Positions 1 to 10,611 of a stretch of DNA of 61,351 nt are shown piece after piece. Below the pieces are notes generated by a model that worked only from the letters and a program-made list of their open reading frames with translations, did not search any database and was not told the origin of the DNA. The stretch covers positions 1 to 61,351 of the forward strand of contig JACMRG010000082.1 in the NCBI GenBank assembly GCA_014376585.1, given 5' to 3'. The DNA comes from Opitutaceae bacterium (GTDB lineage: Bacteria > Verrucomicrobiota > Verrucomicrobiia > Opitutales > Opitutaceae). Each line of letters opens with the position of its first letter. Position 1 is the stretch's first letter. Position numbers and translations under genes: made by a program.

Positions 1-1
1 C

Positions 2-595
2 AGCGCCAGCGCCAGCGCCAAACGCCGCTACCTCCTCCACCGCGCCCAAGTCCGTCCCGCCGCCAATGGCACCGCCCTCGGCACCCTCGAATCCGGCTAC
101 GACCTCGCGCCGCCCGCCGCCGCCAACCCCTACACCCGCACCACCACCGGCCCAGGCAACACCGGCGCCAACGGCGACCCCCGCACCGTTCGCGCGCCCA
201 CCCTCGACGCCGTGCTCGCCGATAACGTCATCGACTTCGGTCTCCGCTTTTATGTGCGCGACGCCGCCGCGCCCGGCGGCCTCCGCCTCACCTTCCCCGC
301 CAGCGCCGCCGGTGCTCTCAGCAATACCGCGCTCACCTACGCTGCCACCCTGCCGCCCGCCGGCAACGGCACCTCGTCCTTCGCCAACCGCATGCCCGAA
401 GTGATCGACGTCTCCGTGCGCATCCTCACCGAGCAAGGCGCCGATCTCCTCGACGGCTACGAAGCCGCCACGCAGCGCGTCTTCGCCGCCCCCACCACCC
501 CGGCGGTGACGCCGCAGCAATACTGGTGGAACCTCGCCCTCGCCAACTCCCACGTCTTCACCCGCCGCATCGTCCTGCGCGCGCAGCCCCTCTGA
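2..595 (+). CDS. Verru_Chthon cassette-like protein, C-terminal part (5' end outside window)
   Basis: The frame is open from the first bases of the window to the TGA at 593-595, so this is the C-terminal ~197 residues of a longer protein. The visible part is Ala/Thr/Pro rich, then has a globular end with FGLRFYVRDA and a terminal YWWNLALANSHVFTRRIVL block. No membrane segment remains in this part. The next gene starts 2 bp after its stop and encodes a prepilin-like protein, so both probably belong to the multi-gene pilin-like (Verru_Chthon A-D type) cassette of Verrucomicrobia; protein C or D would fit by position. That assignment comes from context and style, not a clear motif. The in-frame ATG-less start at 212 would give a truncated product and is not preferred. 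Confidence 0.6.
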   Translation, partial: SASASAKRRYLLHRAQVRPAANGTALGTLESGYDLAPPAAANPYTRTTTGPGNTGANGDPRTVRAPTLDAVLADNVIDFGLRFYVRDAAAPGGLRLTFPASAAGALSNTALTYAATLPPAGNGTSSFANRMPEVIDVSVRILTEQGADLLDGYEAATQRVFAAPTTPAVTPQQYWWNLALANSHVFTRRIVLRAQPL

Positions 596-597
596 AC

Positions 598-3500
598 GTG
601 TCCGGCTCTCAACTCTCAACCTTTAGCTCTCAACTCGCGCCGCGTCTGCGGCGCTCTCGCGGTTTCGCGCTCCTCGTCACGCTGACGCTGCTCGCCTTCA
701 TCGTGCTGTTGCTGGTCGGCCTCGCGAGCTACACGCGCGTCGAGACCGCCATCGCCGGCAATTTCCAAAAGCAAGCCCAAGCCCGCCAAAACGCGCTCCT
801 CGCCCTCGACGTCGCCCTCGCCCAGCTCCAAAAACACGCCGGCCCCGATACCCGCGTGACCGCCACCGCCGCGTCCGTTACCGGCGTCAACAGCCAGAAG
901 CGCCACTACACCGGCGTGTGGGACACCGCGACCGCCGGAGCCACGCCCGTCTGGCTCGTGAGCGGATTGGAAACCACCACCGCGCCCAACGTCACGACCG
1001 CCATTCCCGCCGCAAACCAAGTCACCCTCGTCGGCGCCAATACCGACGGCACCGCCGCTCTCATTAACGGCAACCCCGGCCCCAGCCAAGTCGCCGCCCC
1101 GCTCCAAACCCTCACCGCCGTCGGCGTCCCCGGCCAAACAGGAGCGACCCCCGCCACTATCGGCCGCTACGCCTGGTGGATCGGCGATCAGGGCGTGAAG
1201 GCCGATGTCGCCCGCGCCGACCTCACCGCGCGGCTCAATTATCCTCCGTTCGTCGATTCCTCGGGCGCCGACACGAGCGAGATGCGCACGCGCCTCTTTC
1301 AGCAGACCGGCCTCGGTGCCGGCGCCTTCAACGCCTTCGCGAGCGCCGTCGCCTTCGATCCGCGCGACCTCGCCAACCTTGCGTCCGCCACCAACGCGCT
1401 CGCCGCGCAGCAAATTCCTTTTCTAAAAAACGCCGCCGGCTCCGCCATCGGTCCCGCGCTGCTGCGAACGCACTATCATAACTGGACCGTCGGCAACCAC
1501 GCCGTCCTCGCCCGGACCAACGCCGCAGCCGGCGAGCCCGCCCTCCGCAACGACCTCTCGCTCAACCCGGCCGCCCTCGGCACCGCTTTCACCGCGTGGT
1601 CCGACTATCCGGCCTACATGGAATCTCCCCAGGCCAACCCGCTCGCCGCAGGTTTGACCCCGCCGGCGAACGCCCTCCGGCGCCGCTACAAAATGACGCC
1701 CGCCGTCATTGACGCCAACGGCTCCCAATTCGGCGTCGCGCCCGTGCTAAGCTACGTGGCGCTGTCCTTCAGCCTGAGAAATAATTCATCAGCGGCTTCA
1801 TCTTTGACCCAACTTGATTGCGCGGTCCGCTGCGTCGTCGGCCTCTGGAATCCCTACAGCAGCGCCCTTGTGCCCGAGACCGCCGGTCTTCAGCTTTTTG
1901 TGACTGGCCTGCCGGTCATCAGAGTTCGCGATAGCAGTGGTTCGAGCATTCGCGTCGATTTGCAGGACAAGCTCGGCGATCTCGATCCAACGACGGGCCA
2001 AAAGCCCCTGAAATTTCTGCTTCCTTGGTCTGCCGTAAGCACCGACGACGACCGCGCATCGTGGCTTCCGGGCCGGGTATATAACTGGTCTCTTCCCACG
2101 AGCACTGCCGACCCGATTGATGGAAAGGGAAACCCGATGAGATTTGGCGAACGTGATCTAACGACGGGCACAGGGATGGTCCGAAACGGCGACCCCGTGC
2201 CTCTCACTCGCAGCACAACCAGCGTGCCGATCACCCGCTCGATTTCCAGTGATCTGCCGGTCCGTCCAAAGTTGAAATTTGAACTTAGGCGGGTTTCCGA
2301 CGGGGCCGTCTTGGCCACCTTTGAGTCTCCGTCGTTCAAGTTGATCGCTTCCGATTTGGGCAACGAAACTGACATTAAATTTAATGATTTTGCATTCGTA
2401 TTTCGCCTCGGTGATCCGGCGGTGGATGCCTTTCCATGGCTTCAGACTGACGGGGCAGATCCGAGATTGAACTCATTATCGGAGGTTGCCTATCAACTGC
2501 CCGGTAAGGCGGACGATCCAGGGGAGGTCGTTCGTTTTATCAGCGGAAAAAGCGGGGTCGATCTTCCTGGCGGCGCCACCAATCCCTCGCTCCTCCTCGA
2601 CCGCTACCCCGGCACCCCCGCGACGCCTGCCGGCCTTGAGTTCAGCGAAGACATCCCCGTTTTCGAGCTCCCCCGATCACCGCTCCTCAGCCTCGGCCAG
2701 CTCCAGCACCTTAGCCTGCCCGCGCAGCGTCCGTTCTGGATCGGCAGCTCGGCCGCGTCCGCGGGCCCCGTGACTTGGAGCAACGCGCTTTTTGATCGGC
2801 ATTTTTTTAGCGGCCTCGGCTCGGGCTCCGCTTGGTCCGATGTCACCCGCCCATTGCCCAACCTCCTCGCGCGCGTGCTCCGCCACAAACCCGACGGCAC
2901 CGCGCTCGCGACGACAGATTTAGCCGCCGACGGCTTGTCCGCAAAACACCTCCTCCAAGGCGGCGCCTTCAACCTCAATTCTACCGACCCCGAAGCGTGG
3001 GCTGCCGTCCTGCGGTCCGTGCGTTTCCCCACTGGTCGCGCGTTCACCTATCTCGACGCCGATCCCGCCACCGGCACGAATGCCGATACCGTTACCGCCG
3101 CGCTCACCGCCGAAGCCGCGTTTCCCCGCTTCAGCCAGTCGGCGCAGGAGACCTACAAAACCACGTCCGGCTACGCCCAATCCGACCCTTCGCCCACGAG
3201 CACTCCCACGGTTTTGCCCACCCAACTTTATCGCCAAGGCTTTCGCACCTTCGACGCCGCCGGCGTCACCGCACTCGCGCAGACGATTAGCGCCGCCGTC
3301 AAAGCCCGCCTCGCCAGCGCCGGCCCGTTTCTCTCATTGGAAGAATTTCTCAACCCCGCCTCTGGCACCGGCACGCCGAGCCTCCTCGAAAACGCCATCA
3401 GCACTCTCAATCTGAACCCGCCTGCCGATTTCAACTCCAGCACGCTCACGCAGTCCGACATCTTGACCGCGCTCGCGCCCACGCTCTTCGTGCGCAGCGA

Positions 3501-3720
3501 TACGTTTACCATTCGCACCTACGGCGAGGCCGTGAATCCCGCCACCGGGGCGACCGAGGGCCGGGCTTGGTGCGAGGCTCTCGTGCAACGTTTCCCCGAG
3601 CCGTTTGCGCCGGCCGTCTCTAAACAGCCCACCGATGCGGAATATCAGAACCCTCCAGGCACGTATGGTCGCCGCTTCAAGATCATCTCCTTCCGATGGC
3701 TCACGCGTTCCGATATTTGA
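598..3720 (+). CDS. Large prepilin-like / GspK-PilX-like protein (Verru_Chthon cassette protein A type)
   Basis: About 1040 residues. Near the N terminus RRSRGFALLV is followed by a single hydrophobic helix of roughly 20 residues. This is the layout of type IV pilin-like minor pseudopilins (PilX/GspK class), with G|F as the likely prepilin peptidase site; the usual Glu at +5 is absent. The rest is a long periplasmic or extracellular domain with few recognisable motifs. I chose GTG 598 because it follows the upstream stop directly; the longer frame from 526 would overlap that gene by 70 bp. The middle, about 1760-2570, is clearly less GC-rich and uses relaxed codons compared with both ends. 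It is probably part of a pilus-like or secretion apparatus peculiar to Verrucomicrobia; substrate unknown. Confidence 0.75.
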   Translation: MSGSQLSTFSSQLAPRLRRSRGFALLVTLTLLAFIVLLLVGLASYTRVETAIAGNFQKQAQARQNALLALDVALAQLQKHAGPDTRVTATAASVTGVNSQKRHYTGVWDTATAGATPVWLVSGLETTTAPNVTTAIPAANQVTLVGANTDGTAALINGNPGPSQVAAPLQTLTAVGVPGQTGATPATIGRYAWWIGDQGVKADVARADLTARLNYPPFVDSSGADTSEMRTRLFQQTGLGAGAFNAFASAVAFDPRDLANLASATNALAAQQIPFLKNAAGSAIGPALLRTHYHNWTVGNHAVLARTNAAAGEPALRNDLSLNPAALGTAFTAWSDYPAYMESPQANPLAAGLTPPANALRRRYKMTPAVIDANGSQFGVAPVLSYVALSFSLRNNSSAASSLTQLDCAVRCVVGLWNPYSSALVPETAGLQLFVTGLPVIRVRDSSGSSIRVDLQDKLGDLDPTTGQKPLKFLLPWSAVSTDDDRASWLPGRVYNWSLPTSTADPIDGKGNPMRFGERDLTTGTGMVRNGDPVPLTRSTTSVPITRSISSDLPVRPKLKFELRRVSDGAVLATFESPSFKLIASDLGNETDIKFNDFAFVFRLGDPAVDAFPWLQTDGADPRLNSLSEVAYQLPGKADDPGEVVRFISGKSGVDLPGGATNPSLLLDRYPGTPATPAGLEFSEDIPVFELPRSPLLSLGQLQHLSLPAQRPFWIGSSAASAGPVTWSNALFDRHFFSGLGSGSAWSDVTRPLPNLLARVLRHKPDGTALATTDLAADGLSAKHLLQGGAFNLNSTDPEAWAAVLRSVRFPTGRAFTYLDADPATGTNADTVTAALTAEAAFPRFSQSAQETYKTTSGYAQSDPSPTSTPTVLPTQLYRQGFRTFDAAGVTALAQTISAAVKARLASAGPFLSLEEFLNPASGTGTPSLLENAISTLNLNPPADFNSSTLTQSDILTALAPTLFVRSDTFTIRTYGEAVNPATGATEGRAWCEALVQRFPEPFAPAVSKQPTDAEYQNPPGTYGRRFKIISFRWLTRSDI

Positions 3721-4391
3721 TCATCGTGCTCGCGCTAGCCCTCGCGTCGGCGGCGTTGTCGGCCGCGGTTCCACGTTCCGAGCCGATCTCCGTTCGCTTC
3801 ACGGTTTTCTCCGCGCACCCCATCGATGGTCTGGGCTACCGTTCGGCGACGGGCGCGACTTTGCCGCTAAAATTTTTCCCGGCCTCCCGCTCGGCGCGTT
3901 CCGCCTATAATGGGCCTTCGCCCTTAAATTTTGTCGACGCGGCAAGCGGCGCGGTCGTCGCCGAGGCCGAGGTGCCCGCCGCCATCCGCGAGCCGTTGCT
4001 GCTATTTACCACTTTGCCCGCACCCGACGCCCGCGGACTCCGCTATCAGGTCGCGGTCATTGACGACAGCGTGACGAAACTGCCTCCCGGCCACCTCGCC
4101 GTCGTCAACCTGAGCGGCCTAAAACTCACCGGCACGATGGATAAAACTACGCTCACCCTCGACGCGGGTCTGAATGCTCCGGTGCCCTTCGCGGCCGGAG
4201 CTAGCCTCCGGCTCTACGCGATGTCCCGCGGCACACGGGTCCAGTCCTTTTCCGATACACTTAAAACCGCCCGCTCGGCGCGTTTGCTGATTCTTCTGCT
4301 CCCCCCGGCGCGCAAAGGCGCATTGGAGGTGCAGAGCCGAGCACTGTCCGACGAGCCCCAGCCGGCTGTGCCGGTCTCGGGCATCAAATAA
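3696..4391 (+). CDS. Secreted protein of unknown function, coupled to the pilin-like cassette
   Basis: 231 residues with a clear signal peptide (hydrophobic stretch LIIVLALALASAALSAA, cleavage near residue 23). The mature part is beta-rich in appearance, with a second hydrophobic patch (LLILLLPP) near residue 200. The ATG lies 25 bp inside the end of the preceding prepilin-like gene, which suggests translational coupling and a shared job at the cell envelope. I recognise no catalytic motif or family. It is the last plus-strand gene of the cassette; the next gene converges on it 56 bp away. Confidence 0.75.
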   Translation: MAHAFRYLIIVLALALASAALSAAVPRSEPISVRFTVFSAHPIDGLGYRSATGATLPLKFFPASRSARSAYNGPSPLNFVDAASGAVVAEAEVPAAIREPLLLFTTLPAPDARGLRYQVAVIDDSVTKLPPGHLAVVNLSGLKLTGTMDKTTLTLDAGLNAPVPFAAGASLRLYAMSRGTRVQSFSDTLKTARSARLLILLLPPARKGALEVQSRALSDEPQPAVPVSGIK

Positions 4392-4447
4392 AATAAGTTT
4401 CGTTTCCCCCACCGCTCCGCCCGATCCGCACCGGGCTTTCGGCCGCG

Positions 4448-6604
4448 TTATTTTTGAGTCGTGAACGCGGTTTCTGGCAGCGGTGCGATCACATCGTAGT
4501 GTTGCAACGCGAGCCGCCACCAACCCGCCAGACGGGCCGCGGGCGACGACCAGAGACTTCCGTGCAGTGCGTTCATGGAATTCGCATCCATGAGCAGGGC
4601 GAGTCGGTCCGCCGGGCTCAGCGCTTCCGGTCCCTCCCGGAGCAACGTCTCCCGGAGACTCAGAAATCGTTCTTCACTTGCGGGCGGCAACTCGTCTTTG
4701 GCGTGAAGGAGTGAGATGTGGACGGCGTTCACGTAGGGGTCCAACACGGCCTGTAACAGGCCGTAGTTGGCCGCGAGTTCGGGCAACGGGCGTGGCCCGC
4801 GGCGGCGCGCACTCAGCCGGGCGGCCAGTTCGATCAGCTCCGGTGCCGGCCGGCTCTCTTCGGGCGTTTTGAACAGCCCCTGCGTCCGCAACGCCGTGCC
4901 CACGGAGAGCGAGCCCGTGAAATAAGACAGCGGGATCGAGCCGATCAGACCCGCCAGAATCGGCGACATCCAGAGCGCGAGGGTGGAGTCGATGCGGTTG
5001 ACGATGATCAGGCCCGCGATGCCCAGCAACGTGTGCCCCCAGTGCGCCGCGAAGGTTTCCGCGAAGACCGCCTCGCCTTCCTGGCCGCGCCGCTGCGGGC
5101 CCCACGCGATTTTCTGGCGACACACGGTCAGCACGATGAACTTGGTGTGAAACAGCATCAGCACCGGCGCCAACAAGGTGAAAATAATCGTCTCCAACAA
5201 CACTCCGGCGAGCAGATCCCCCCAGCCGCCGAAAGCCGCGACCTCATCCGGGTTTCTGCGGAGATCGCAGAGCGCGACGGCCTTGGGGAGGAACAGCATC
5301 CCCAGCGTGAAAAGGGAGAGGGTCACGGCCTGCGTGGAATAATCCCACGGCACCAAGCCGGCGAAGCTGGCGCCCGCTGGCTGCGCGGCGGCGCCGCCGA
5401 CGCGATAGACGATCACCGCGGAAACCGTGAGAAACGCCAACCAGAGCGGCGAGGCCACATACGCGAGGATGCCGAGGGCGAAGTGCACGCGGTTGACCGC
5501 GTGAAAACCCTTCGCGCCCACCAAAAGCGCGTGCTGGAGATTGCCCTGCAACCAACGCCGGTCGCGCTGGGCGAATTCGATGAGGTTGCCCGGAGATTCC
5601 TCGTAGTTGCCCGCCATATCGGTCGCCAACCAGACCTGCCAGCCCGCGCGGCGCATCAGCGCGGCTTCCACATAATCGTGGCTCATGATGCGGCCCCCAA
5701 ACGGGCCTTCGCCCGGCAATTCGGGCAGCGAACAATGACGGATGAACGGGGCCAGCCGGATGATCGCGTTGTGCCCCCAATAGTTCGCCTCGCCGAGTTG
5801 CCAGTAATTCAGGCCGGTCGCGGAGACCGGGCCATACAGACGGCTCGCGAATTGTTGCAGACGTGCGAGCACCGTCGCGCCGTTAACCAATACCGGCACG
5901 CCCTGGATGATCCCGACATGGCGGTTGCGCTCCATCAGCTGCGCGAGCCGCACGACCGCGTCGCCGGTCATGATGCTGTCCGCATCCAGCACGACCATGT
6001 AGCGGTAGTGGCTGCCCCACCGCCGGCAGAAATCAGCGAGGTTGCCGGATTTTTTGTTAATGCCCGCGCGGCGCCTTCGATAAAAAATCCGGCCCTGCGC
6101 GCCGAGGCTATGGGTCAGCGCCAGCCACGCTGCTTCTTCTTCGATCCAGCGGTTGGGATCGTCCGAGTCGCTTAACAGAAAGAAATCGCAGTCCGGTAAT
6201 TTCCCGTTGGAACGCGCCGATTCGTAGATCACGCGCAGGCCCTCGATCACACGACCGACCTCTTCGTTGCACACCGGCATCACGATGGCGGTGCGCGCAA
6301 GCACGGGCCTCTCCGCTTCATCCGGAGTCAAACTCAGCGTGATGCGGCAGGGGTCGCCCCCCCGGCGCCGCAGAAAATAGCCGATCAACACTTGGGCCGC
6401 ACCGAGTGCGACCAGGCCAAAAAGGACGGCGAATAGAAGGAGATGGAGTAATTTCCACGCGTCGAAGCCCGTGCGCCCGTGCAAATCCGCCATCACCAAC
6501 GTGGCGGGTCCCGCGATCGCCACGACCACTGTGATCAGGCGGTGACGTCGCCGGGTCGCTGCTTTGGGATCGAGCGCCGCGGGATCGAACGGGACGAAGT
6601 TCAT
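4448..6604 (-). CDS. opgH: Glucans biosynthesis glucosyltransferase OpgH (MdoH)
   Basis: About 718 residues. An N-terminal pair of membrane helices (residues ~25-100) is followed by a cytoplasmic GT2 domain with FFLLSDSDDP, VVLDADSIMTGDA (DxD-type metal/UDP site) and QRDRRWLQGN (QxxRW) near residue 345, then several C-terminal membrane helices. This is the OpgH layout: an inner-membrane enzyme polymerising glucose from UDP-glucose into osmoregulated periplasmic glucan and passing it across the membrane. ATG 6604 is preferred; an in-frame TTG at 6613 directly abuts the upstream stop. It follows the 195-residue membrane protein gene as an operon. The periplasmic branching protein OpgG, its usual partner in proteobacteria, is not in this window. 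Confidence 0.9.
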   Translation of the reverse strand: MNFVPFDPAALDPKAATRRRHRLITVVVAIAGPATLVMADLHGRTGFDAWKLLHLLLFAVLFGLVALGAAQVLIGYFLRRRGGDPCRITLSLTPDEAERPVLARTAIVMPVCNEEVGRVIEGLRVIYESARSNGKLPDCDFFLLSDSDDPNRWIEEEAAWLALTHSLGAQGRIFYRRRRAGINKKSGNLADFCRRWGSHYRYMVVLDADSIMTGDAVVRLAQLMERNRHVGIIQGVPVLVNGATVLARLQQFASRLYGPVSATGLNYWQLGEANYWGHNAIIRLAPFIRHCSLPELPGEGPFGGRIMSHDYVEAALMRRAGWQVWLATDMAGNYEESPGNLIEFAQRDRRWLQGNLQHALLVGAKGFHAVNRVHFALGILAYVASPLWLAFLTVSAVIVYRVGGAAAQPAGASFAGLVPWDYSTQAVTLSLFTLGMLFLPKAVALCDLRRNPDEVAAFGGWGDLLAGVLLETIIFTLLAPVLMLFHTKFIVLTVCRQKIAWGPQRRGQEGEAVFAETFAAHWGHTLLGIAGLIIVNRIDSTLALWMSPILAGLIGSIPLSYFTGSLSVGTALRTQGLFKTPEESRPAPELIELAARLSARRRGPRPLPELAANYGLLQAVLDPYVNAVHISLLHAKDELPPASEERFLSLRETLLREGPEALSPADRLALLMDANSMNALHGSLWSSPAARLAGWWRLALQHYDVIAPLPETAFTTQK

Positions 6605-6613
6605 CGTGGCCAA

Positions 6614-7201
6614 TCAGTGCGACGCCGCCCAGGCAACACTCAGGAATCCGATGATCGACAGCCAGACCGCCGCGGCGCGCACGACCGGCCACCCCCGCTG
6701 CTTGACTGCGATCACGTCACCCGGTTCATCAAAACCAAATTCGAGCGAAGCCGGCGGCATGTTGCTAAACCTCAATTCGGGTCCCGGCTGAAATCCGTCC
6801 GTGGCCAAGGCCGCCGCGAAAGACGGCAGTGCCGTATCTTCGGAAAGAAACGAATGCGCGCCGTGACGCGGTAGGTCCGCTAGCACCAGCGCAAGTCGGC
6901 CGCGCACCCGCGCGCGTTCGTCACTCCAATCGTCCGCGGAGCCGGCGCGAGCGAACCAAACCCCGATCCGAGCATGCGTGGTGTGCATCGCGGCCACCAC
7001 CGGTTCTACCTCGGGGTCGGCGTCCACCCATGCGTGGGCTTCACGGATAATTTCCGTCACGAGCCGATTGAGTCGCACCCGGCCTTCCAAGTGGTGAGCT
7101 CGCAAATAGCTCTCTACGCGCAGAAAGGCTTCATCCCAAGCTGGGCCGGTTGATGGCCCCGGGGCCGCAGGCGGAGGAAACTCGATTTGATCGGGATTCA
7201 T
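6614..7201 (-). CDS. Tail-anchored protein of unknown function upstream of opgH
   Basis: 195 residues. The first ~165 are soluble and charged, with a helical look (LRVESYLRAHHLEGRVRLNRLVTEIIREAHAWV). The C terminus holds one predicted membrane helix (VVRAAAVWLSIIGFLSVAWAAS) and ends two residues later, so it should be tail-anchored in the inner membrane facing the cytoplasm. Its stop lies within about 10 bp of the opgH start, so the two are very likely co-transcribed. I recognise no family. A role in regulating or assembling OpgH is an inference from position only. Confidence 0.8.
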   Translation of the reverse strand: MNPDQIEFPPPAAPGPSTGPAWDEAFLRVESYLRAHHLEGRVRLNRLVTEIIREAHAWVDADPEVEPVVAAMHTTHARIGVWFARAGSADDWSDERARVRGRLALVLADLPRHGAHSFLSEDTALPSFAAALATDGFQPGPELRFSNMPPASLEFGFDEPGDVIAVKQRGWPVVRAAAVWLSIIGFLSVAWAASH

Positions 7202-7365
7202 GGAGGGCGAGCGTGACGGGCTTCCGAATTAACAGTTCCGAGCGTCGGTGGATTTCTCACTGCGCAGCCGGCGGGTTGCCCGCTGCTGGTGCAGTCCGAG
7301 CCGCCGTGAAATTTAACACTCACCAGAACAGGGCGGTCGTCTTTTTGTCTCACGCCAACCGGCAC

Positions 7366-9477
<2,112 letters not shown>

Positions 9478-9520
9478 GGGGACGTTTTTTGCGCAGGATA
9501 ACTCAGCTTCAAGCACGAAT

Positions 9521-10579
9521 TCACTGGCCGACCACTTTGGTCGCGAATGCGGTTTTGAGATCTGACGCTGCGAGATCGAGCGCTTCCTTTGCTTCCGGCA
9601 CCACGGCGCCCATGCCAAAGAACTCGTGGGTTACGCCGTTGAAATTGCGGTAGTCGACCTTCACGCCGGCGGCCGTCAGTTTCTTGGCGAAGGCTTCGCC
9701 CTCGGAGCGCAGCGGATCGATCTGCGCGGTGATCACAGTGGTCGGCGGCAGGCCCGCGAGGTCGGCTCGCAGGGGAGCGAGGCGGGGGTCTTTGGCATCC
9801 GCCGGCGTGGCGGCGTTTTCAAAAAACCAGGCCATTATCGGCTTGTTGAGCGGCTTTGCGTTGGCGTTCTCCACGTAGGATGCCGTGGTCATATCGGAAT
9901 CGGTGACCGGATAGACCAAGACCTGATAGATGGGTAGGGGTAGCTTGCGATCCCGCGCCTGTATGGACACGTAGGCGGCGAGATTACCGCCGGCGCTCTC
10001 GCCGACGACCGCGACGCGGGTTGCATCGCCCTTGATCTTCGCGGCGTTTTTCAGCGTCCACTGGTAGGCGGCGAGCGCGTCGTCGTGCGCGGCGGGAAAC
10101 TTGTGTTCCGGGCCCTGGCGGTAGTGGGAAGAAACGACCACGGCGCCGACGGCGTTGCACAGCGCCCTTGGGGTGGCGTCATACACGTCAAGGTCCGCAA
10201 TCACGAACCCTCCGCCGTGGTAATAAACGATCACGGGAAACGGGCCGTCGCCCTTCGGCGTGTAAACGCGGATTTTGATGTCGCCGCCCGGTCCGTCGAT
10301 GTCGCGATTGTCGATGTCGGCCACTTTCTCGGGCTTGATTTTAGCTTTCTTCATCAGCTTCGCCACCGCGTCGGCGGGCGTGGGCTGCTTGCGCGCTTCC
10401 TTGGCCGTGAGGGTCGCGATGGGTTTGCCGCCAAGCGCGGCGAGCTCGTCGAGGACGGCCTGCATCTCGGAAGTGGGTCTGGCAGGCATGGGGCTTTGCG
10501 CCCGGGCGACGACGCCGAGGGCCACGGAACCGACGGCAAGGACCGTCGAGGCGAAGAGAGGGAGAAGGGAATGGTTCAT
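9521..10579 (-). CDS. Exported alpha/beta hydrolase (HSL/acetyl-esterase family)
   Basis: About 352 residues starting at ATG 10579 with a signal peptide (LLPLFASTVLAVGSVALGVVARA, cleavage near residue 28). The hydrolase fold shows the oxyanion motif YYHGGGFV, the nucleophile elbow VVGESAGGNL, the acid in AQIDPLRSEGE, and the catalytic His in GVTHEFFGM. This is the hormone-sensitive-lipase branch, which hydrolyses short-chain esters. It should act in the periplasm or outside; the natural substrate cannot be read from sequence. The longer frame to 10642 would run into the preceding gene and lacks a better start. Confidence 0.9.
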   Translation of the reverse strand: MNHSLLPLFASTVLAVGSVALGVVARAQSPMPARPTSEMQAVLDELAALGGKPIATLTAKEARKQPTPADAVAKLMKKAKIKPEKVADIDNRDIDGPGGDIKIRVYTPKGDGPFPVIVYYHGGGFVIADLDVYDATPRALCNAVGAVVVSSHYRQGPEHKFPAAHDDALAAYQWTLKNAAKIKGDATRVAVVGESAGGNLAAYVSIQARDRKLPLPIYQVLVYPVTDSDMTTASYVENANAKPLNKPIMAWFFENAATPADAKDPRLAPLRADLAGLPPTTVITAQIDPLRSEGEAFAKKLTAAGVKVDYRNFNGVTHEFFGMGAVVPEAKEALDLAASDLKTAFATKVVGQ

Positions 10580-10611
10580 ACGATGGAATTTAATTTTGGA
10601 ATTGAGGGCAA

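Noticed and set aside
4392-4447. Terminator between the secreted protein gene and opgH
   Set aside because: Only a weak 5-bp GCCCG/CGGGC stem with a loop of about 8 bases and no T-run was found, too poor to call.
9478-9618. Longer N terminus for the catalase (start at 9618)
   Set aside because: It would overlap the esterase gene by almost 100 bp, and the extra residues (MAWAPWCRKQRKRS...) are an esterase shadow; MISRKNN at 9477 fits the family.
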